Below, in pieces: positions 1-5,204 of a DNA stretch of 5,204 bases. This DNA comes from Actinomycetota bacterium (lineage in GTDB: Bacteria > Actinomycetota > UBA4738 > CADDZG01 > WHSQ01), in assembly GCA_030448085.1 (NCBI GenBank), contig JAUJNU010000031.1:10203-15406 (forward strand), written 5' to 3'. How positions within the stretch are numbered: position 1 is the first letter of the stretch; each line of letters starts with the position of its first letter. Position numbers and translations under genes: made by a program. The notes under the pieces are model-generated. The model saw only the letters and a list, made by a program, of their open reading frames with translations. It was not told where the DNA came from and ran no database searches.

Positions 1-41
1 AGCTCACCGCCTCCGGAGCGAGCTAGGTCGCGGTCGTAGGC

Positions 42-176
42 GTGCCTGACTCCGAGGAGGCGGTCGTGAAGAGGGCGGCCGACGAGCAGGGCAAGCTGGA
101 GCCGGTGCGGATCGAGCAGACGGGCCCCGACTCCCAGCCATTCCAGGCGCCGCTCAAGTTCGAGGTGGAGAGCTAA
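42..176 (+). CDS. C-terminal part or small ORF of an unrecognised protein (uncertain start)
   Basis: The frame ending in TAA at 174-176 has G or C at nearly every third codon position, as expected for real coding sequence in this genome. From the GTG at 42 it would give 44 residues, beginning VPDSEEAVVKRAADEQGK and ending in KFEVES; it is charged, rich in Glu, Lys and Gln, and has no membrane segment. The GTG has no convincing Shine-Dalgarno sequence. The same frame keeps its G/C third-position pattern back to base 3, apart from a TAG at 24-26, so this may be the tail of a longer gene broken by a nonsense mutation or base error rather than a gene starting at 42. I do not recognise the family. 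The next gene lies tail to tail with it, 28 bases away. Confidence 0.35.
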   Translation: MPDSEEAVVKRAADEQGKLEPVRIEQTGPDSQPFQAPLKFEVES

Positions 177-204
177 CGGCTAAAGGCTCACCGCTCGTCC
201 GGGC

Positions 205-405
205 TTACCAGGCGGGCGGGTCGCTCGCCGGGAACGAGTCTTCGGAAGCCTCGTCGGCAGTTTCCTGAGGATCCGAGGTCTCGTCGTGGCGATCCGGATC
301 GGGGTTCTTCACATCGTCCTTCTGCGCCTCCGTGCCTGCGGCTGCGTCGGGCCAGTCCGCCGGTATGCCCCTGCGCCCCTCGTCGTCGGTTCGTTCGTCG
401 ATCAT
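205..405 (-). CDS. Small acidic hypothetical protein with C-terminal SFPASDPPAW motif
   Basis: This frame encodes 66 residues from the ATG at 405. A TTG at 411 would add two residues, but it directly abuts the Shine-Dalgarno sequence AAGGGAG (412-418), which sits 6 bases before the ATG, so the ATG is preferred. The protein is hydrophilic and very rich in Asp, Glu and Pro (MIDERTDDEG at the start, then a central DDVKNPDPDRHDE), with no signal peptide or membrane segment; it is probably disordered and cytoplasmic. Its last residues, EASEDSFPASDPPAW, match a tail I know from many small bacterial hypothetical proteins, which argues that the gene is real despite its size. The function of that family is unknown to me. 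It is transcribed divergently from the mannosyltransferase gene, and no functional link can be inferred. Confidence 0.75.
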   Translation of the reverse strand: MIDERTDDEGRRGIPADWPDAAAGTEAQKDDVKNPDPDRHDETSDPQETADEASEDSFPASDPPAW

Positions 406-411
406 CCCCAA

Positions 412-418
412 CTCCCTT
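412..418 (-). promoter_or_regulatory. Shine-Dalgarno site of the small acidic gene
   Basis: The minus strand reads AAGGGAG, 6 bases upstream of the ATG at 405. It has no spacing to the alternative TTG at 411, so it decides the start in favour of the ATG. Confidence 0.65.
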
Positions 419-443
419 CTGTAGAGCGCGAGCCTAGTCCGCT

Positions 444-450
444 GAAGGTG
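444..450 (+). promoter_or_regulatory. Shine-Dalgarno site supporting a TTG start for the mannosyltransferase
   Basis: GAAGGTG lies 7 bases upstream of the TTG at 458. The in-frame ATG at 476 is 25 bases from this site and has no purine-rich site of its own nearby, so the TTG is the better supported start. Confidence 0.55.
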
Positions 451-457
451 TTTCAGA

Positions 458-1690
458 TTGCGTCAAACTGACCGGATGGATCCCGCCCCACCTCCCCCGC
501 CGGCCCCCTCGCCCCCCTCCCCCCCGGCGACACCCGCACCCCGCAGGTTCGACTCCGTCCTCTACTGCCTCAAGGTCTTCCTGTCGGTTCGGATCGGGCT
601 GTTCCTTCTAGGCCTGCTGGCAGTGGCGCTCATCCCGGCCAACGAGGGCCTCACCGTCCCTGGTTGGGCGCCGGGCTCGCCGGCGGAGCCGTGGCACGGC
701 TTGTTCACCGCATGGGAACGATGGGACGCCCTTTGGTTCCTTCGCATCGCAGACTCCGGCTACTCCCCCGGCGACGGAAGCGCTGCGTTCTTCCCTCTCT
801 ATCCACTACTTGTGAGGGGGGTCTCGTCGCTTATCGGTGGCCATCCGTTGGCGGCGGCCCTGATCGTCTCCAACCTCTGCTACCTCGGCGGGCTCGTCGT
901 GGTGCACGCGCTGACGGAGCACGAGTGGGGTCGGAGGATGGCCGACAAGACCGTCCTCTACATGGCGATCTTCCCCACGGCTTTCTTCTACGTCGCCCCC
1001 TTTTCGGAATCCCTCTTCCTCGTGACGTCCGTTGCAGCGCTCCTTGCGGCCCGACGCGACCACTGGGGCCCAGCCGCTGCCGCGGGGGCGCTGGCGGCCG
1101 CAACGCGCAGCATCGGGGTCCTGCTGGTGTTGCCGCTCCTGCTCGAGGCGGTCTCCAGGTGGCGCGAGGATCGGGCCGTTCCGGCTCTTGCTCGCCGCGC
1201 GGCCTTGGCCCTCGGGCCCGGTCTCGGGACTTTCGCCTACCTCTGGTTCTGGAAACGGACCACGGGGAACTTCTGGGAACCACTCACTTCGCAGGGTGGG
1301 TGGGAGCGCGAGTTGCAGCCGTTCTGGCTATCGCTCGTGGACGGGACCCGAGCGGCCTTGGACTTCATCGGTACCTACTCGGCCGGCTACCACCAGGTCG
1401 ACCTCATCCTGGTGGCGGTCGCACTCGCGGCGGCCGCGTGGGTGGTCAGGAAGGCGCGCCTCACCTACTCGGTCTACACCGTGGCCTCGCTACTCATGCC
1501 GCTGTCGCTCGTCTACGGCGGCCGTCCGTTCATGTCACTGCCGCGCTTCGTACTTCCGCTGTTCCCGCTGTTCTGGGCGCTGGCGCGATTCGGTGAAAGG
1601 TTCAAGGCGCACGATCTTGTGGTTGCCGTGTCGGCGGCGGGGCTCGGGATCCTCACGGTGCTCTTCTGCAACTGGTACTTCATCTTCTAG
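458..1690 (+). CDS. PIG-V-like mannosyltransferase family integral membrane protein (GT-C fold)
   Basis: This gene encodes a 410-residue polytopic membrane protein. Residues 9-28 are a proline/alanine/serine-rich cytoplasmic-type stretch. Hydrophobic segments follow at about 36-60, 131-152, 163-200 (probably two), 206-230, 246-266, 313-330, 335-354, 361-378 and 386-408. Family-type motifs are visible: ERWDALWFLRIADSGY (87-102), with the conserved W-D and I-A-x-x-G-Y; FFPLYPLL (111-118); FPTAFFYVAPFSESLFL (172-188); and PRFVLPLFPLFWAL near 362-375. These match the PIG-V/COG5542-type family, related to eukaryotic GPI mannosyltransferase 2, whose GT-C members use polyprenyl-phosphate-linked sugars at the outer membrane face. 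Bacterial members are mostly uncharacterised, so the sugar and acceptor are unknown. The TTG start is chosen from the ribosome binding site; an ATG at 476 would remove six residues. Its stop lies 4 bases from the end of the convergent gcvPB. Confidence 0.8.
   Translation: MRQTDRMDPAPPPPPAPSPPSPPATPAPRRFDSVLYCLKVFLSVRIGLFLLGLLAVALIPANEGLTVPGWAPGSPAEPWHGLFTAWERWDALWFLRIADSGYSPGDGSAAFFPLYPLLVRGVSSLIGGHPLAAALIVSNLCYLGGLVVVHALTEHEWGRRMADKTVLYMAIFPTAFFYVAPFSESLFLVTSVAALLAARRDHWGPAAAAGALAAATRSIGVLLVLPLLLEAVSRWREDRAVPALARRAALALGPGLGTFAYLWFWKRTTGNFWEPLTSQGGWERELQPFWLSLVDGTRAALDFIGTYSAGYHQVDLILVAVALAAAAWVVRKARLTYSVYTVASLLMPLSLVYGGRPFMSLPRFVLPLFPLFWALARFGERFKAHDLVVAVSAAGLGILTVLFCNWYFIF
482..525. repeat. 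C-rich low-complexity tract; G-quadruplex-capable on the minus strand
   Basis: The plus strand carries cytosine runs at 486-489 (4), 494-498 (5), 504-508 (5), 512-517 (6) and 519-525 (7), separated by 1 to 5 bases. The minus strand therefore has five G-runs of at least four bases with short loops, a canonical G-quadruplex pattern. The tract encodes the proline-rich N-terminus of the mannosyltransferase, and the G-rich strand is its transcription template. Folding in vivo is inferred, not shown. Confidence 0.7.
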
Positions 1691-1694
1691 AGGA

Positions 1695-3197
1695 CTACCA
1701 GCGCACCTTTAGCTCGCGCGCTGCACGCGCCTCGTCGAGCCGTCTCACCGGGGTGGTGAGAGGTGCCTCGTGCAGCGTCTCCGGGCTCTCGATCGCTTCT
1801 TTCGCGGCCAGGTTCATGGCTGCGGCCAGACCGTCGATCGTCTCCTTCGATTCGGTCTCGGTGGGCTCGACCATCATCGCCTCTTCGACGACCAGCGGGA
1901 AGTAGACGGTCGGCGGGTGGTAGCCGAGGTCGATCAGGCGCTTGGCTACGTCGAGGGTCTTCACGCCGTGCTTCTTCAGATGCTTGGAGGTGGAGACGAA
2001 CTCGTGCATGCAGGTCCCCGGGTAGGCGGTGGGGAAAGCCTCCTCGACAAGGACCCGGAGGTAGTTGGCGTTCAGGACCGCTCGCTCGGCGACTTGCCTC
2101 AGGCCATCGGGCCCAAGTGAGCGAAGGTAGCTGTAAGCGCGGACGTTGATGCCGAAGTTGCCGTGCCACGAGTGGATCCTGCCGATCGACTGAGGGCGGT
2201 CTTCGTCCCACCGCCACTTCTGCGCACCTTCGTCGTAGGCGAGTACCGGGGTGGGAAGGAACGGTTCGAGGCGCTTCGAGACCGCGAGCGGGCCGGACCC
2301 CGGCCCCCCTCCCCCATGGGGTGTGGCGAACGTCTTGTGCAGGTTCAGGTGAACGATGTCGAAGCCCATGTCCCCGGGTCGCACCACGCCGACGATCGAG
2401 TTGAAGTTGGCGCCGTCGTAGTAGAGAAGGCCGCCCACCTCGTGCACGGCTGCGGCGATACGCTCGATGTCGCGCTCGAAGAGGCCGAGGGTGTTGGGGT
2501 TCGTCAGCATGAGACCCGCCACGTCCTCGTCGAGTGCCGCCGCGAGGGCGTCGAGATCGACCAGCCCTCGCTCGTCCGAGGGCACCTCCTGGGCCTGATA
2601 GCCGGCGAGGGTGACGCTCGCGGGGTTCGTCCCGTGGGCGGAGTCCGGGATGATCACTCGCTTCCTCGTGTGGCCATTGGCGGTGTGGAACGCTCTCATC
2701 ATGAGAAGGCCGGTCAGCTCACCTTGAGCTCCCGCCGCGGGTTGGAAAGTCAGCTTGGCCATTCCCGTTGCCTCGCAAAGGGCGCGCTCGAGAGTGCCTA
2801 GGAGCTCCAGCGCCCCCTCGACCAGCTCCTCGCCGGCCATCGGGTGAAGGCTCTGGAAGCCGGGCATGGCGGCCGCGTCCTCGGCCAGCTTCGGGTTGTA
2901 CTTCATCGTGCAGGAGCCGAGTGGGTAGGCGCCGACATCGATCGCCCAGTTCCGTTGCGAGAGGCGGGTGTAGTGGCGCACCAGGTCCCTCTCACTCACT
3001 TCGGGAAGAGCGGGACGGGTGGTCCTGCGGTGCCCTTCGGGCACGAGGTCTTCCACCCCGGGCGCGTCGATGTCGACCTCCGGTAGCGACCAGGCACGGC
3101 GTCCGGGTCGCGAAAGCTCGATGACGGTTGGGAATCTCTCGTCCACAGGGGGCCGGAGGCCGGCCGATCTCTCGAGTGGCGCGGATTCGTCGCTCAT
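1695..3197 (-). CDS. gcvPB: Glycine dehydrogenase (decarboxylating) subunit 2
   Basis: This is the C-terminal, PLP-carrying half of the two-subunit P-protein of the glycine cleavage system, which decarboxylates glycine and passes the aminomethyl group to the lipoyl arm of H-protein in the cytoplasm. The 500-residue length is normal for the family. Visible motifs are YPLGSCTMKYNPK (91-103), FQPAAGAQGE (151-160), DSAHGTNPAS (185-194), YYDGANFNS (259-267) and HLNLHKTFATPHGGGGPG (283-300). Lys288 in the last motif is the expected Schiff-base lysine; His188 and Asp261 are the expected PLP-contacting residues. The ATG at 3197 overlaps the gcvPA stop as ATGA, so translational coupling is likely, and AAGGAG lies 11 bases upstream. 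The open frame extends further upstream, but that stretch overlaps gcvPA and is not coding in this frame. The gene ends 4 bases from the convergent mannosyltransferase stop. Confidence 0.96.
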   Translation of the reverse strand: MSDESAPLERSAGLRPPVDERFPTVIELSRPGRRAWSLPEVDIDAPGVEDLVPEGHRRTTRPALPEVSERDLVRHYTRLSQRNWAIDVGAYPLGSCTMKYNPKLAEDAAAMPGFQSLHPMAGEELVEGALELLGTLERALCEATGMAKLTFQPAAGAQGELTGLLMMRAFHTANGHTRKRVIIPDSAHGTNPASVTLAGYQAQEVPSDERGLVDLDALAAALDEDVAGLMLTNPNTLGLFERDIERIAAAVHEVGGLLYYDGANFNSIVGVVRPGDMGFDIVHLNLHKTFATPHGGGGPGSGPLAVSKRLEPFLPTPVLAYDEGAQKWRWDEDRPQSIGRIHSWHGNFGINVRAYSYLRSLGPDGLRQVAERAVLNANYLRVLVEEAFPTAYPGTCMHEFVSTSKHLKKHGVKTLDVAKRLIDLGYHPPTVYFPLVVEEAMMVEPTETESKETIDGLAAAMNLAAKEAIESPETLHEAPLTTPVRRLDEARAARELKVRW

Positions 3198-4567
3198 CGC
3201 TCGGCCAACTCCTTCTCGATCGCTTCGGCGAGCGCTTCGATTTCTTCCTCCGTGCGCCGTTCGGTTACCGCGACAAGGAGGCAGTTGGCAAGGTTGGGGT
3301 ACCACTTGCCCAGCCCCGGGCCAACGAGGAAACCCCGGCGGGCAAGCGCGCGCGCCAGCTCGGTGGCGTCCACCGGCGTTTCGAGGACGACCTCTTTGAA
3401 CCGAGGTCCCTCGAAACGGATCTTGCACCCGGGAACCTCGGCCAGGCGCCGTGCCGTCCGCTCGGTCCTCCGGAGGCAGATCTCTCCCAGTCGCTCCAGC
3501 CCTGCCGGGCCCAGCCACGAGAGGTAGATCGTCGCCACGATCGCCATCAGGGTTTGGTTCGTGCATACGTTGGAGCTCGCCTTGGCTCGTCTGATGTGCT
3601 GCTCCCGTGCCTGCAGCGTCAGGACGAACGCCCTCTTCCCATCGACGTCCAACGTCTCCCCCGCGATCCGGCCGGGGACCTGCCTCACGAGCGCCAGCTT
3701 CGTCGCGAACAGCCCGACGTAGGGGCCGCCGTACGAGAGCGAGTTGCCCAGGCCCTGCCCCTCGCCCACGGCGACGTCGGCACCGAGCTCCCCCGGCGCC
3801 CTGAGGACGCCCATCGCGGTCGGGTCAGCGACGGCGATGCTTATGGCTCTGGCCTCGTGAGCTCGCTCGGACGCCGCAGCCAGGTCCTCCAGACGTCCGA
3901 AGAAGTTCGGGTAGGGGCAAACCACCGCGGCGGCCCCAGACGGGTCGACGGCCGACCAGTCGATCGTGCCCCCGTCCCCGTGGGTCACGATGTCGATATC
4001 TAACTCTAAACCCGAGGTATACGTCTGGAGAACCTGTAGGTAGTGTGGGTGGACCGTGTCCGCCACGACGACGCGCTTTCGCTTGGTGCTACGCACGCCC
4101 AGGTTGACGGCCTCGACGACCGAGTTGGCCCCGTCGTAGAGGGACGCGTTGGCCACCTCCATCCCGTAGATCTCGCACACGACGCTTTGAAACTCGAAAA
4201 GCGCCTGGAGGACCCCCTGCGAGAGCTCCGCCTGGTAGGGGGTGTAGGAGGTGGCGAACTCACCCCGCGAGGCGAGCGCCTTCACGGCCGCCGGGACATA
4301 GTGGTCGTACGCCCCTCCCCCGGCGAAGCAGGTGAGCTCCGAGGCGCCGCTCGACTTCGATGCGAGCCGCCTCAGGTGGTCGATCAGCTCCGGTTCGCTG
4401 AGCGCGGGTGGGACGTCCAGGTCACGATCGAGCCTCAGGTGGCCGGGAACCGGCGCGAAGAGCCCGTCGATGGAGTCGATGCCGATGGTGGCGAGCATCT
4501 CTTCCACATCCTCGGATGTGTGCGGGGTGAAGTCCCGAACCTCGTTCCTATGTCTATCTGTCGACAA
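3194..4567 (-). CDS. gcvPA: Glycine dehydrogenase (decarboxylating) subunit 1
   Basis: This is the N-terminal half of the split P-protein, which forms a heterotetramer with GcvPB and helps build the glycine/PLP site. It has 457 residues, the usual size. Motifs in order are DFTPHTSEDVEEMLATIG (12-29), FAGGGAYDHYVP (81-92), TSYTPYQAELSQG (106-118), NASLYDGAN (140-148), GEGQGLGNSLSYGGPYVGLFA (268-288), VPGRIAGET (297-305) and SNVCTNQ (332-338), all typical of GcvPA. As expected for this subunit, there is no Schiff-base lysine in the GEGQ region. The start is the TTG at 4567: it lies just ahead of the conserved N-terminus, no in-frame ATG or GTG occurs before that region, and only a weak GGG sits upstream. 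It begins 10 bases after the gcvT stop. Two TTA codons (Leu187 and Leu189) are the only ones I found in any gene here. Confidence 0.95.
   Translation of the reverse strand: MSTDRHRNEVRDFTPHTSEDVEEMLATIGIDSIDGLFAPVPGHLRLDRDLDVPPALSEPELIDHLRRLASKSSGASELTCFAGGGAYDHYVPAAVKALASRGEFATSYTPYQAELSQGVLQALFEFQSVVCEIYGMEVANASLYDGANSVVEAVNLGVRSTKRKRVVVADTVHPHYLQVLQTYTSGLELDIDIVTHGDGGTIDWSAVDPSGAAAVVCPYPNFFGRLEDLAAASERAHEARAISIAVADPTAMGVLRAPGELGADVAVGEGQGLGNSLSYGGPYVGLFATKLALVRQVPGRIAGETLDVDGKRAFVLTLQAREQHIRRAKASSNVCTNQTLMAIVATIYLSWLGPAGLERLGEICLRRTERTARRLAEVPGCKIRFEGPRFKEVVLETPVDATELARALARRGFLVGPGLGKWYPNLANCLLVAVTERRTEEEIEALAEAIEKELAER
3209..3214 (-). promoter_or_regulatory. Shine-Dalgarno site of gcvPB within the gcvPA 3' end
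   Basis: The minus strand reads AAGGAG, 11 bases upstream of the gcvPB ATG and inside the last codons of gcvPA. The spacing is a little long, but together with the ATGA overlap it supports the start at 3197. Confidence 0.55.
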
Positions 4568-4577
4568 GTTGACCCAT

Positions 4578-5204
4578 CTACTTAGTAGCTTTCTTGATGA
4601 AGGGAGCCTTCACGATATCGCCCATGATGTCGCGCCCGCGCGCTTTCACCGACACCTCGGCGCCCTCCTCGGGCTTGTGCTCCGCCGGACCCAGGGCCAG
4701 GCCGATCCCGGTTCCCAGGGTCGGAGAGTGGTTCCCGCTGGTGATCACGCCGATCTCCCGTCCGTCGCGGGTGACGGGGAAACCCTGACGAGGGACTCCC
4801 CTGTCGCGGCACACGATCCCGAACAGCTTCCGCTGCGCCCCCTCGGCCCGCACCTGCTCAAGGGCCTCACGTCCCCTGAAGGGCGTGTCCCAGGCGAGGA
4901 CCCACCCTAGGCCGGCCTCCAGCGGGTTGACCGTGAGATCGATCTCGTGGCCGTAGAGGGCGTAGCCCATCTCGAGGCGCAGCGTGTCACGCGCCCCCAG
5001 GCCAACCGGCGTCACGCCGGAGTCGAGGAGACGGGAGAAAGCCAACTCGGCCTTCGAAGCCGGCGCGTAGAGCTCGAACCCGCGCTCACCCGTGTAGCCG
5101 GTGCGGGCGACGAGACCGGTCTCGCCCCCGACGTCGAGGAACGTGAACCCGTGAAGCTTCAGTGAGGTCGCCTCCGTTCCAGGGAACGCCTGCTCGAACG
5201 CCTC
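4578..5204 (-). CDS. gcvT: Aminomethyltransferase (glycine cleavage T-protein), 5' end cut by window edge
   Basis: The visible 208 residues are the C-terminal part of T-protein, which releases ammonia from the aminomethyl group on H-protein and transfers the one-carbon unit to tetrahydrofolate. The frame is open to the window edge. Full-length family members have about 360-375 residues, so roughly 160 are missing, including the catalytic aspartate region. Motifs by fragment position are RTGYTGERGFELY (34-46), with conserved Tyr and Glu near the folate site; GLGARDTLRLEMGYALYGHEI (68-88); NPLEAGLGW (93-101); and SGNHSPTLGTGIGLALGP (156-173) in the C-terminal barrel. A start at the TTG at 5045 would be wrong, because the conserved RTGYTGE region lies upstream of it. 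It is the first gene of the visible operon, followed by gcvPA after 10 bases. Any promoter or glycine riboswitch would lie beyond the window. Confidence 0.95.
   Translation of the reverse strand, partial: EAFEQAFPGTEATSLKLHGFTFLDVGGETGLVARTGYTGERGFELYAPASKAELAFSRLLDSGVTPVGLGARDTLRLEMGYALYGHEIDLTVNPLEAGLGWVLAWDTPFRGREALEQVRAEGAQRKLFGIVCRDRGVPRQGFPVTRDGREIGVITSGNHSPTLGTGIGLALGPAEHKPEEGAEVSVKARGRDIMGDIVKAPFIKKATK

Larger units (their letters stand above)
406..457. promoter_or_regulatory. Divergent intergenic region between the small acidic gene and the mannosyltransferase gene
   Basis: Two genes are read outward from this 52-base gap, so promoters for one or both should lie here or just inside the neighbouring coding ends. 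It holds a ribosome binding site for each gene at its two edges. I see no convincing -35/-10 pair on either strand and no operator-like palindrome. The assignment rests on gene orientation only. Confidence 0.35.

Noticed and set aside
168..190. Possible terminator hairpin between the left-edge frame and the small acidic gene
   Set aside because: Only a four-base GAGC/GCTC pairing with a long loop and no U-tract could be found, which is below what chance gives in this sequence.
664..1596. 310-residue plus-strand open frame overlapping the mannosyltransferase
   Set aside because: It is rich in Arg, Gly and Pro with no recognisable motif and is a shifted-frame shadow of a gene with clear family motifs and membrane segments; long shadow frames are expected at this GC content.
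2163..2801. 212-residue plus-strand open frame antisense to gcvPB
   Set aside because: Its composition mirrors the gcvPB coding sequence and it shows no motif or ribosome binding site of note, so it is an antisense shadow.
3198..3566. In-frame upstream extension of gcvPB, giving 623 residues
   Set aside because: The added residues overlap the C-terminal coding region of gcvPA in another frame, do not resemble GcvPB, and would exceed the family length; the ATGA overlap at 3194-3197 marks the true start.
3128..4003. 291-residue plus-strand open frame antisense to gcvPA
   Set aside because: It lies opposite a confidently identified gene, has no family features, and its length is explained by strong third-position GC bias removing stops on the opposite strand.
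4578..5045. gcvT starting at the TTG at 5045 (155 residues)
   Set aside because: The frame is open through 5204, and the conserved RTGYTGERGFELY segment lies upstream of that codon, so the gene is simply truncated by the window edge.

Overview
The window reads as chromosomal DNA of a high-GC bacterium. G/C dominates third codon positions in every real gene, TTA codons are almost absent, and start codons include TTG. Gene content and the split glycine decarboxylase suggest a deep-branching or uncultured actinobacterial (or Chloroflexota-like) lineage. No marker here fixes the taxonomy, so this is inference.

Layout: (1) bases 1-176 hold the C-terminal end of an unrecognised plus-strand reading frame, interrupted upstream by an in-frame TAG; (2) 205-405, minus strand, is a small acidic protein ending in the motif SFPASDPPAW, widespread in bacterial small hypothetical proteins; (3) 406-457 is a short divergent intergenic region; (4) 458-1690, plus strand, is a multi-pass membrane protein of the PIG-V-like mannosyltransferase (GT-C) family with a proline-rich N-terminus encoded by a long C-tract; (5) 1695-5204, minus strand, is a glycine cleavage system operon read right to left: gcvT (5' end cut by the window edge), gcvPA, gcvPB. 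There is no gene-free stretch longer than 300 bases.

The gcv genes are tightly packed (10 bases between gcvT and gcvPA, a 4-base ATGA overlap between gcvPA and gcvPB). They encode the T-protein and both halves of the P-protein. Together with the H-protein (gcvH) and dihydrolipoamide dehydrogenase, neither seen here, these would split glycine into CO2, ammonia and 5,10-methylene-tetrahydrofolate. The mannosyltransferase gene converges on gcvPB with only 4 bases between stop codons and appears functionally unrelated to it.

No mobile element, CRISPR array, RNA gene or clearly undescribed system is visible. The points most worth a second look are the conserved-tail microprotein, the G-quadruplex-capable tract in the mannosyltransferase template strand, the in-frame TAG at the left edge, and the pair of TTA codons in gcvPA.
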